From: Achromobacter sp. MYb9 | GTDB taxonomy: Bacteria; Pseudomonadota; Gammaproteobacteria; Burkholderiales; Burkholderiaceae_B | Direction: 5' to 3' | DNA: 64,000 nucleotides | NCBI RefSeq assembly: GCF_002975275.1 | Contig: NZ_PCOQ01000023.1 | Location: forward strand, 40,768 to 104,767 | Shown here: one piece after another, positions 36,117-43,274 of the stretch | How the letters are laid out: the number at the start of each line of letters is the position of its first letter | How positions within the stretch are numbered: the stretch's first letter is position 1 | Program-made: the position numbers and the translations under genes | Notes under the pieces: model-generated | The model's database searches: none | What the model saw: the letters and a program-made list of their open reading frames with translations, nothing else | Told to the model about the DNA's origin: nothing

Positions 36117-37361
36117 ATGCCCCCTCTGCTTGTCCGCTTGGCCCGCCTTACCCGTTTGCTTCCTGCCGCGCTGGCGCTGGCAGCGCTGGCCACCCCCTCC
36201 GCCCACGCTGCGCAGCGCATCGTCTATAGCGGCACCCTGGACGGCGCCGGCGAAGTCGTGATGGAACTGGACGCCCAGGCGTCTGACAACGGCGTGCTGA
36301 CCGGGCGCTACTTCTATCCGAAGGCCGGCGTCGACATTCCCCTGCAAGGCACCGAACAGGCATTGGCCGAGCCGCCGCCGAACTGGAAGACGACGAGCAA
36401 CCGGGCTTCCGCGAACACGCCACCCGATACGCCCCCCACTGCCGCCACCTGGCAGGGCACGCGCGACGCCCAGAGCTATCGCGGCACCTGGACTGACGCG
36501 CGCAGCGGCAAGCGACGCGGCTTCGAACTTCGACGTGTCGCGCAATACGACACACGAGCCACCGCGCCAGGCGCGATTCGCAACGGCGTTCAAACCTACC
36601 CGGACGTCAACGCCGAAACCGCGCCCTACGACACCCTGAAAATGGCTGGACACGCCGAGCCCTTCGGCGAAGAGATCGGCAACGGCGCAGTCGCCTATCG
36701 GATGTGGCGCGACCCGCGCACCCTGTTTCCTTATCCGCGGCTGAGCCGGCATCCCGACGAGCAAGTCGTCCGGCGCGTCAATCATCTGCTGGAACAGCGC
36801 CACTGGCGTAAAAGCCTGGAGGCGCTGCAATGCTTGGCCCAGGCCTACACCAGCGACGTCCCGAACAGCGGCACGCTGGGCAATTACGATGAAGAAGCCA
36901 TCTCCGTCAGCTGGCTCTCGCGCGCCCTCATGACGGTGACCGAGCGAGGAAGCCTGGATTGCGGCGGCGCCCATCCCTTCAATCATTTCGAACCCTATAC
37001 CTACGACTTGCTGCGCGGAGACATCCTGGACTGGAACCGCGTCTTCGACGCCTATGTCTCGCGTCCTGACGGGCGCGTCCAGGCAAGCCCGACGCTGCTG
37101 TCAATCGTGGCCGCCACGCAGCGCACGCTGGCCGCCGCCGAAGCCGAGGGCCGTACGGAAGACACGTCCAAGGACGGTTGCGCCCTGCTCTGGCCGGATT
37201 ACCTGGCCCTGGGTGCCGAGGCGCCCGGCGCGCTAAGCCTGTCGGTATCCGGCGTGGGCCACGCATCGGGCATCTGCCTGGGCACGCTTGCGCGACTGCC
37301 GTTTGCGGACCTGGCGCCCCACGTGAAGCCCAGCGGTCAGGCCTACCTGGCGACGGAATAG
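36117..37361 (+). CDS. Exported hypothetical protein
   Basis: A 414-residue protein with a signal peptide (cleavage near SAHAAQ). The N-terminal part (about 35-160) contains IVYSGTLDGAGEVVMELDA and GRYFYPKAG. The C-terminal part (about 260-414) with AISVSWLSRALMTVTERG, GGAHPFNHFEPYTYDLLRGD and LPFADLAPHVKPSG recalls DUF3298/RsiV-like domains, a weak resemblance only. GTG at 36108 is an alternative start. The following DUF1294 gene begins four bases after the stop. Function unknown. Confidence 0.7.
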   Translation: MPPLLVRLARLTRLLPAALALAALATPSAHAAQRIVYSGTLDGAGEVVMELDAQASDNGVLTGRYFYPKAGVDIPLQGTEQALAEPPPNWKTTSNRASANTPPDTPPTAATWQGTRDAQSYRGTWTDARSGKRRGFELRRVAQYDTRATAPGAIRNGVQTYPDVNAETAPYDTLKMAGHAEPFGEEIGNGAVAYRMWRDPRTLFPYPRLSRHPDEQVVRRVNHLLEQRHWRKSLEALQCLAQAYTSDVPNSGTLGNYDEEAISVSWLSRALMTVTERGSLDCGGAHPFNHFEPYTYDLLRGDILDWNRVFDAYVSRPDGRVQASPTLLSIVAATQRTLAAAEAEGRTEDTSKDGCALLWPDYLALGAEAPGALSLSVSGVGHASGICLGTLARLPFADLAPHVKPSGQAYLATE

Positions 37362-37365
37362 CGCG

Positions 37366-37791
37366 GTGACTGCCTCGGTCCAACGAACCCCAGCGCGCCG
37401 CACGAGGCGGAAAGTTCGCATCCCATTGCTGCTGCTGGCGGCGTTCGTCTTTGCGTATGGATCGGCAGCCCTGCTGTGGCGGGTGCCGCTCGCCGTGGGG
37501 CTGGGCTACCTTGCACTCAGCGCGCTGACATTCACGGTCTACGCCGTCGATAAAGCGGCCGCACGCGCCAATCGGCAAAGAACGCCCGAAAAAACGTTGC
37601 ATGTCCTGGCGCTGGTGGGGGGCTGGCCCGGTGCGTTGATCGCGCAGGAATGGCTACGGCACAAGTCGGTAAAACCGGCTTTCCGTATGGTGTTCTGGAT
37701 CACCGTAGCGGCCAACATCGCCGCTTTTCTTTTCCTGGCTTCGCCCTACGGCAGATCGCTGCTGGCGCAATACGTGCCTGCGTGGGCCTGA
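37366..37791 (+). CDS. DUF1294 membrane protein
   Basis: A 141-residue inner-membrane protein starting at GTG. Helices lie at about 20-38, 42-60 and 105-122. The conserved DUF1294 segment YAVDKAAARANRQRTPEKTL, then VGGWPGALIAQEWLRHKSVK, is clearly visible. The usual cold-shock domain fused in some members is absent. Function unknown. Confidence 0.87.
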   Translation: MTASVQRTPARRTRRKVRIPLLLLAAFVFAYGSAALLWRVPLAVGLGYLALSALTFTVYAVDKAAARANRQRTPEKTLHVLALVGGWPGALIAQEWLRHKSVKPAFRMVFWITVAANIAAFLFLASPYGRSLLAQYVPAWA

Positions 37792-37855
37792 CGGCATAGG
37801 GCGGGGGAACAGAGATCGATTCGAAGGCCGAATCGCACAGCCGGCGTGAAGCGGT

Positions 37856-38878
37856 TCAGGTGGCGGATCCTTGCGGTGGTTCCGGGCGCTCAGCCTGCTG
37901 CGGCGGCGTAGCGGTGTCGCGCCGTTGCAGCATGCGGGCGACCCGTTCGCCCGCGGCCTGAAAGCGCTGCGCCAGGGACGCCGGCGCCAGCACATCGAAT
38001 TCCACTTCCAGCGCCAGCAGCCAATACGTCAGCGCCTCCAGCGACTGGCCGGAGCTGCGCAGCAGGCAGCGGCCATCGTCCAACGCCTCGACCTGCCCGG
38101 CCGACGCGGGAATGCGCGCGGCCATTACCCCATGCGGCGCATGCAGCACGATGCGGGCTTCTTCGGCGTTGGGCGCCTGGCCCACCGCGCGCATCACATA
38201 AGCGCGCAGGTCGCCGCCTTCTGGCGGTGGACGCGGCGCGAAGTGTGCGCCCAGCGCCACCGCGCCCGCGATTCGGTCAAGCCGGAACGTGCGCCAGTCG
38301 TCGCGCGCCGGATCCCAGGCCACCAGATACCAGCGGTACCCCGTGTGCGCCAGCCCCTGCGGCTCGACCTGGCGCGTGCTGGGCTGGCCGCGGCTGTCCG
38401 CGTAGTCGAAGTTGACGCGCAACTGGTCGCGGCAGGCGGCAGCCAGCGCGGCCAACCGCCCCGCATCGATCACCGGGCCGCCGCGCGGGAGCGGCACGAT
38501 GGCCGACCGCAGCGCGTCCAGCTTGTGGCGCAAGCGCGTGGGCATCACCTGCTCCAGTTTGACCAGCGCGCGCAGCGCCGCTTCTTCCACGCCGCCGACC
38601 GTGCCCGTGGCGGCCGTGCGCAGCGTGATGGCCACCGTCAGCGCCTCGTCGTCGTCCAGCAGCAGAGGCGGCAGGGCGTTGCCCGCGCGAAAGGCATAGC
38701 CGCCCGCCACACCGCTGCTGGCCTGGATGGGGTAGCCCAGTTCGCGCAGCCGGTCGATGTCGCGGCGCAGCGTGCGCGGATGCACCGCCAGCGTCTGCGC
38801 CAGGTCGGCGCCGGCCCAATGGCGGCGGGTCTGCAGTAGGGAAAGCAGGCGCAGGAGGCGATTGCTGGAGCTGAGCAT
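37856..38878 (-). CDS. WYL-domain transcriptional regulator (YafY type)
   Basis: A 340-residue regulator with an N-terminal HTH_11 winged helix (LLSLLQTRRHWAGADLAQTL, then RTLRRDIDRLRELGYPI) and a WYL domain (about 140-230, QPQGLAHTGYRWYLVAWDP replaced here by VEPQGLAHTGYRWYLVAW) plus a WCX C-terminal extension. Such proteins sense small ligands or nucleic acid. It is divergent from the glutathione S-transferase gene and probably regulates it. Confidence 0.9.
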   Translation of the reverse strand: MLSSSNRLLRLLSLLQTRRHWAGADLAQTLAVHPRTLRRDIDRLRELGYPIQASSGVAGGYAFRAGNALPPLLLDDDEALTVAITLRTAATGTVGGVEEAALRALVKLEQVMPTRLRHKLDALRSAIVPLPRGGPVIDAGRLAALAAACRDQLRVNFDYADSRGQPSTRQVEPQGLAHTGYRWYLVAWDPARDDWRTFRLDRIAGAVALGAHFAPRPPPEGGDLRAYVMRAVGQAPNAEEARIVLHAPHGVMAARIPASAGQVEALDDGRCLLRSSGQSLEALTYWLLALEVEFDVLAPASLAQRFQAAGERVARMLQRRDTATPPQQAERPEPPQGSAT

Positions 38879-38989
38879 CGGTCAACGATAGCCCGTATCA
38901 AGGGCGGAAACTGTCCGCAATGGATTCTACAGTTCGTCCGTCGTCAGCGGCCATGGGGCCGCGGCACTCCCCCAATCCGGAGCTTGTCC

Positions 38990-39598
38990 ATGTCTATCGT
39001 TTTCTATTGGCACCCCCAGTCCAGCGCTTCGCCCATCGCCTGCGCCCTGGCCGAACTGCAGGTCCCGCACGAACGCGTCAAGGTGGATATCCGGACCGGC
39101 GAGCAACGCCGCCCGGAATTTCTTGCCTTGAACCCCAACGGCAAGGTGCCGACGCTGACCGTGGACGGTGCGCCGCTGTTTGAAGCCCTGGCCATCCACT
39201 TGTGGCTGGGTGAGCGTTGGGGCGTCGAGCAGGGCTTGTGGCCCGCAGCCGGCACTTCGCAGCGACTGGCCGCCATGTCGTGGTGCACGTGGGCCTATGT
39301 GACGTATGGCTCGGTGATCTCGCGCCTGTATGCCGTCGCCCATGGCGACGAGCAAAGCCGCGATGCCCGCCAGGCCGAGCGGGCCATCGCCGACCTGGAT
39401 TCGCTGTTGGGGCTGCTGGATGCGCATCTGACGCGCCAGCCGTGGATAGTGGGCGACAAGTACTCGCTGGCTGATCTGGTGGTGGCGTCGGTGGTCGGCT
39501 ACACCGCCTTTTTGGGTGCGCCGGTGGCCGCCCATCCGAATGTGCAGACCTGGCTGAGCACGGTCAAGGCCCGGCCGGCGATGCAAGGCGAGGTCTGA
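38990..39598 (+). CDS. Glutathione S-transferase
   Basis: A 202-residue transferase with an N-terminal thioredoxin-like domain (MSIVFYWHPQSSASPI, with the substrate-site Ser; LALNPNGKVPTLTVDG with the cis-Pro; LFEALAIHLWLGE with the glutathione-binding Glu-Ala) and a C-terminal helical domain with the N-capping D in YSLADLVVASVVG. The ATG at 38990 follows GGAG. It is the last ordinary chromosomal gene before the accessory segment. Confidence 0.9.
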   Translation: MSIVFYWHPQSSASPIACALAELQVPHERVKVDIRTGEQRRPEFLALNPNGKVPTLTVDGAPLFEALAIHLWLGERWGVEQGLWPAAGTSQRLAAMSWCTWAYVTYGSVISRLYAVAHGDEQSRDARQAERAIADLDSLLGLLDAHLTRQPWIVGDKYSLADLVVASVVGYTAFLGAPVAAHPNVQTWLSTVKARPAMQGEV

Positions 39599-39600
39599 AG

Positions 39601-39900
39601 CAACGACGGGCCTGTCACGCAAGATATGCATCAACGAGCCACAGTGCGCAGGGGCTGACATGCGATCGCGCGCTTATCAACTCCGAGAGCTTTAGCCGCA
39701 CCACGCAGCGCGACGTCTACTACGTGGCGATTTCCCACGCGCGCTTCCATACGGAAATCTATACCGAAAATGCTGGTGGACAAGGGCAGCCGGTAGAACT
39801 TGAGCCAGTCCTTCAGAGAGACGTTCACGCAAAAGTCATGTCACAGAGCAACAATAAAAACCGATGTTCCTCGCCAGAGGATCCTCGTCAGATCCTTTAG
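39601..39900 (+). pseudogene. Remnant of a MobF/TraI-type relaxase-helicase
   Basis: An open frame with no start of its own reads TSHSAQGLTCDRALINSESF followed by SRTTQRDVYYVAISHARF and HTEIYTEN. This is the last part of the RecD-like helicase of TrwC/TraI conjugative relaxases: motif V (T-HSAQG-T-D) and motif VI (VYYVAISHAR). Only about 85 residues remain, ending in a TAG at 39898-39900; the relaxase and main helicase domains are missing. Homology begins almost at the end of the transferase gene, so this marks a deletion or integration boundary of a conjugative element. Confidence 0.75.
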
Positions 39901-39911
39901 GAGCAAAGGCA

Positions 39912-40166
39912 ATGGAAGAAATGAAGACTGTCCCCGCTACACAATATGTAGCGTTGCTGAACGAATGGCTCCTCGACGCAGATGCGTCGGGAGACGCGTC
40001 ATTGGTGAGGGCCGAGATCCTCGGCGAAGGACTACAAGGGCGTACCCACCTTCACATTCCCCAAGCCGCGCTACCCGCTGCGACAGCCGCAGTGTTCCAG
40101 CTTCGGCAGCAGGGCATCTTTTGTTTCCCCGTCCTAGCCCCGCTAGATGCCCATTTTCTTGTCTGA
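39912..40166 (+). CDS. Small hypothetical protein (84 aa) of the mobile-element remnant
   Basis: An 84-residue soluble protein with a clear AGGAG ribosome site eight bases before the ATG. Sequence features are MEEMKTVPATQYVALLNEWL, an acidic stretch (DADASGD) and an alternating hydrophobic C-terminus. I do not recognise a family. It begins 12 bases after the relaxase remnant's stop, as small genes of conjugative elements often do, and it is followed by a bidirectional terminator. Confidence 0.6.
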   Translation: MEEMKTVPATQYVALLNEWLLDADASGDASLVRAEILGEGLQGRTHLHIPQAALPAATAAVFQLRQQGIFCFPVLAPLDAHFLV

Positions 40167-40176
40167 ATTCCAGCAA

Positions 40177-40260
40177 AAAAGGCCGCCCGTTGTGAACTGA
40201 CCCCCCCGAAGGTTGGATCTACGTCCAACTTCTGGGGGTCAGTTCATTGGGCGGCCTTTT
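40177..40260. terminator. Bidirectional terminator with a long inverted repeat nested in its loop
   Basis: AAAAGGCCGCCC (40177-40188) pairs with GGGCGGCCTTTT (40249-40260). Both flanks have A or T runs, and the stem lies between two convergent genes. The loop is occupied by a second long inverted repeat (about 40193-40246) beginning TGAACTGACCCCC and ending GGGGGTCAGTTCA, with small mismatches and a six-base centre. Confidence 0.75.
40193..40246. repeat. 54-bp inverted repeat resembling abutted insertion-sequence ends
   Basis: The two arms, TGAACTGACCCCC..GAAGGTTGGA and its imperfect complement, differ by small indels only. The TGA..TCA termini and C-run resemble IS3-family terminal repeats, but no transposase is present. 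It could be a miniature element or circle-junction scar, or simply an extended hairpin. Confidence 0.45.
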
Positions 40261-40277
40261 GCATTGGCGGGGTAGCT

Positions 40278-40673
40278 TCACCAGATAGTCTGAACGTGCG
40301 GATAGTCCCGGATCTTCAAGTCGGCAGTGACCAGGGGCGCAGACAGGTGGCGCGCCGTAGCCACTATGAATCGGTCGGCCGGGTCTTTATGAAACTCGCC
40401 AGGAAGCTCAACCGACTGGACCGAAATCCGCACATCCACCGGCACGAAGCGCACAGCCGGAACCTGGACAACGGTATCCAGCCAAGCCGTCGCGTCCATG
40501 GTCAAAGCAAGGCGGCCAGCTTTGACCAGCATTGCCACTTCCCACGCAGTGATAGCCGAGATCAAGATCTCGCCGTCCTGGCCCTCTGCCTCGATTGCCT
40601 CCCGTGCAGCACGACTGAGCTGAGAGTCGCCCGAAACCCACCAGACCAATGCATGGGTGTCCAGCACGATCAT
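40278..40673 (-). CDS. vapC: PIN-domain toxin (VapC type)
   Basis: A 131-residue PIN ribonuclease. The acidic active-site residues are visible: D in MIVLDTHALVWW, E in SAITAWEVAML, D in HKDPADRFIVATA and D in LVTADLKI. VapC toxins cleave tRNA or rRNA. The ATG at 40673 overlaps the antitoxin stop by four bases, standard for toxin-antitoxin operons. Confidence 0.92.
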   Translation of the reverse strand: MIVLDTHALVWWVSGDSQLSRAAREAIEAEGQDGEILISAITAWEVAMLVKAGRLALTMDATAWLDTVVQVPAVRFVPVDVRISVQSVELPGEFHKDPADRFIVATARHLSAPLVTADLKIRDYPHVQTIW

Positions 40674-40909
40674 TGAGCGGCCTCCCACGAGTCCTCGCCA
40701 ATCGGCGACAGCGGATCATCAAACCGCACGACGGACCCGCGCAGCACCGCCAGCGGATCCCGATCCATCGCCCGGTAGGGGCGAATTTCCAACGCGGGCT
40801 TGCCGTGATCGGTCACGACGATGGGTTCCCCCGTTGCTTCCACTTGCCGAAAAAACTCCAACGCCTTCGCCTTGAATTCGGTCTTTGATACGCGTTGGTG
40901 ACTATGCAT
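40670..40909 (-). CDS. Phd/YefM-family antitoxin
   Basis: A 79-residue antitoxin. The N-terminal DNA-binding part has VSKTEFKAKALEFFRQVEAT and the Phd/YefM signature GEPIVVTDHGKPALEI; the acidic C-terminus should block the PIN toxin. The ATG at 40909 is preferred; an in-frame ATG at 40930 would add seven residues. Repeated sequences upstream are likely its own operators. Confidence 0.9.
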   Translation of the reverse strand: MHSHQRVSKTEFKAKALEFFRQVEATGEPIVVTDHGKPALEIRPYRAMDRDPLAVLRGSVVRFDDPLSPIGEDSWEAAQ

Positions 40910-40934
40910 GATGCGCCCCCAGGTGGTCATTTCG

Positions 40935-40977
40935 TATAGTCATTTTATCAGAAAAGACCATTTTATATAGTCATTTT
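40935..40977 (-). promoter_or_regulatory. Direct repeats before the toxin-antitoxin operon
   Basis: The 12-mer TATAGTCATTTT occurs at 40935-40946 and 40966-40977, 31 bases apart (about three helical turns), with a related GACCATTTTA between. The segment is strongly AT-rich and suits cooperative antitoxin binding. Confidence 0.5.
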
Positions 40978-41155
40978 TAGAATTATCCGAACGCCCGTCC
41001 GCTCTTGTTCTCATCGAGGCCACCGCCGAGTGCCCCGGCGGGCATGCTCCTTGTTACTCCATTTCTCCAATTGGGTGTTCCACGGCCATTGCGACCAGAA
41101 GGGACTGGGTGCGCATGATTTCAGGTATCCAGCCCTCCCCTTCCACCACTTGCTC

Positions 41156-41972
41156 ATGTCCAAGCCGATTACTTCGCCCATCAGCCACAAAGCGGCAACG
41201 ACGCTCAGCGAGTACGAGAACCTCTTGAACTCGCGGTGGCGCCCTTTGTATGGAAATCGCCCAATCGCGGAGATCTCCCATGAAGAGCTCGCGTTGGACG
41301 TAGCTGACTTTCCACGCATGGCGGCCAAGACGTTCAACAACGTCATGACGCCAGCTCGGCAAGTTTGGGCTTTGGCGTTCAAGATGAGAAAAGTTCCGGA
41401 GAACATCACGCTGAGATTGAAAGCCGTAAAGGCCAAGATCCAGAGCCAGATCCGCTGCTCATGTCAGAAGTGCTCCAAGTCGTCCAACACATCGACGAAC
41501 ACTTCAATGCGATCTGGCGCAACTATTTCGAAGTCGCGTTTTTTACCGGTGTGAGGCCGTCAGAGCAGATCGCTCTTCAGTGGCCTCGCGTGGATCTTTC
41601 CAGGGAGCAAATCCGGATCGACCGGGCACTCGTGAGGCGCCACAACAAAGCCACCAAGACGTACAAGTCGCGCGACGTGGACCTACAGGGACCGGCGCTG
41701 GAAGCTATCAGACGCCAGAGGCAACTCACGTTTGAACCTGGGGGCCATGTCTTCCTGAATCCTGAAACAGGAAAGCCTTTCGTCGATACGGCGGATGCGG
41801 TCCGAAAGGTGTTGCGCCCTACACTTGCCGCGCTGGGAATCCGGGAGGCAGCGCTATATGCGGAGCATTTGCCCCCACCAGAGGCCTAAAAGGACTCTGA
41901 CGAACTCGCGTAGATTTGCGCGATTTGGGCCTAAAGCGGGCCCAAAAACGGGCCCAAAAAAACGTAAGTCCT
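41156..41972 (+). pseudogene. Decayed tyrosine-recombinase integrase
   Basis: Two frames together encode an integrase. The first (to about 41435) has the core-binding domain, TTLSEYENLLNSRWRPLYGN. The second (about 41425-41887) has the catalytic domain start, FEVAFFTGVRPSEQIALQW with the first active-site Arg, then SRDVDLQGPALEAIRRQ and HVFLNPETGKPF. A frameshift lies near 41430. Near 41848 the frame shifts again, and the HxxR and Tyr motifs are missing or destroyed (only RYMRSICPHQ remains). A GPKAGPKTGPKKRK tail runs to the tRNA. It points toward and ends next to tRNA-Arg, as integrases of tRNA-targeting islands do. Confidence 0.8.
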
Positions 41973-41980
41973 TGATTCTG

Positions 41981-42055
41981 TGGCGCGCCCGACAGGAATC
42001 GAACCTGTATCAAGAGCTTCGGAAACTCTCATTCTATCCATTGAACTACGGGCGC
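41981..42055 (-). tRNA. tRNA-Arg (anticodon CCG)
   Basis: The minus strand folds as a complete cloverleaf: acceptor stem GCGCCCG/CGGGCGC, anticodon loop TTCCGAA between AGAGT and GCTCT, T-loop TTCGATT, discriminator G and an encoded CCA (41981-41983). The anticodon is CCG, reading arginine CGG. A -10 element TACAAT lies at 42072-42077. Its 3' end faces the integrase remnant, so it is the likely integration site of the lost element. Confidence 0.93.
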
Positions 42056-42286
42056 AGCGCAAGGAGGCGACATTGTACCTAGTTTTCGCTAGCGTGCATG
42101 AAGTGGATCAAATCAGCTGTCAATCTCATCGAAAACCCCGTCACAGTCATTGGACGAGCGTCCCTGACACCGTTATATAATCCAGCGTTTGCTTGCAGGC
42201 GGATGCGTCACGGGTTCGCCAATTTGTGCAGTTACTGATTTTCTGTTGCCGCCGCCAGGCGCCCCACCCGTTAGCAGGATTTGGTC

Positions 42287-43192
42287 ATGAGCAACGAGCA
42301 GGAACACATAGAAGAGCACTCCTCCCCCATCAAGACCCCCAAGCAACTGGTCGTCACGATCGTTCTATCTTTCGTGATTCCAATCGCCATCATCATCCTC
42401 CTGGTGAATATGGTGGTCACCGGCACCAAGGTCGGCGCCGGTTCCGATACGCTCACCGAAGAAGCCGTCACCAAACGGATCGCGCCGGTTGCGGGGTTCG
42501 CGCTGGTCGACGCCAACGCCCCCAAGGTCTTCAAGACGGGCGAGCAGGTTTTTGCCGCGGTCTGTACAGCCTGTCACACCGCCGGTATCGCCGGCGCGCC
42601 CAAGATGGGCGACAACGCAGCCTGGGCGCCGTTCATCAAGTCCGGCTACGACACCATGCTGAACGTGGCCCTGCACGGCAAGGGCGGCATGCCCGCCAAG
42701 GGCGGCAACCCCACGCTGTCCGACTATGAGGTCGCGCGCGCCGTGGTCTACATGGCGAACAAGTCCGGCGCCTCGCTGCCCGAACCGGCCGCTCCCGCCG
42801 AGGACGGCGCGAAGAAGGAAGCAGCTGCGGCCCCCGCCGCCGCTCCCGCGCCTGCGGCAGCAGCTCCTGCCGCAGCCGCCCCTGCGGCGGCCGCACAGGC
42901 TCCGGCTCCGGCTGCCGCGCCCGCCGCGCCGCAGACCACCGCCGCAGTCAATCCGGCCGGTGAAAAGCTCTACAAGAGCGTCTGTTTCGCCTGCCACGCC
43001 ACCGGCGTGGCGAACGCGCCCAAGTTCGGCGACAAGGCCGCCTGGGACCCGTACATCAAGACCGGCATGGACGCCATGGTGAAGGTCGCCATGCAAGGCA
43101 AGCCGCCGATGCCCCCCAAGGGCGGCGCGGCCAACGCCTCGGAAGACGACATCCGCGCGGCCGTGCAATACATGGTCGACGCGGCCAAGTAA
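42287..43192 (+). CDS. Membrane-anchored diheme cytochrome c
   Basis: A 301-residue protein with a cytoplasmic N-terminus, one membrane helix (about 22-43) and two cytochrome c domains, each with a haem site: CTACH (about 93-97) and CFACH (about 233-237), with Met ligands in the KGGMP and KPPMPPKGG segments. A 45-residue Ala/Pro-rich linker (about 160-215) joins the domains. This is a cytochrome c5-type (CccA-like) electron carrier of the respiratory chain. A promoter with TATATAAT lies near 42174-42181. Confidence 0.9.
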   Translation: MSNEQEHIEEHSSPIKTPKQLVVTIVLSFVIPIAIIILLVNMVVTGTKVGAGSDTLTEEAVTKRIAPVAGFALVDANAPKVFKTGEQVFAAVCTACHTAGIAGAPKMGDNAAWAPFIKSGYDTMLNVALHGKGGMPAKGGNPTLSDYEVARAVVYMANKSGASLPEPAAPAEDGAKKEAAAAPAAAPAPAAAAPAAAAPAAAAQAPAPAAAPAAPQTTAAVNPAGEKLYKSVCFACHATGVANAPKFGDKAAWDPYIKTGMDAMVKVAMQGKPPMPPKGGAANASEDDIRAAVQYMVDAAK

Positions 43193-43208
43193 ATCCGGCT
43201 GGCCCAGC

Positions 43209-43243
43209 AAAAAGCCCCTTGATCGCTCAAGGGGCTTTTTTTT
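43209..43243. terminator. Bidirectional rho-independent terminator
   Basis: AAAAAGCCCCTTGA and TCAAGGGGCTTTTT form a 14-base stem with loop TCGC, with T and A runs on the two sides. It serves the cytochrome gene and the convergent dehydrogenase gene. Confidence 0.93.
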
Positions 43244-43274
43244 CCGCCATGCTTTAACGGCATGTCGTCGGGTG

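Noticed and set aside
39631..39828. A 65-residue minus-strand open frame
   Set aside because: The plus strand of the same segment encodes recognisable relaxase-helicase motifs, so the minus frame is a shadow.
41011..41436. A 141-residue minus-strand open frame
   Set aside because: It is opposite the integrase remnant and has no motif of its own.
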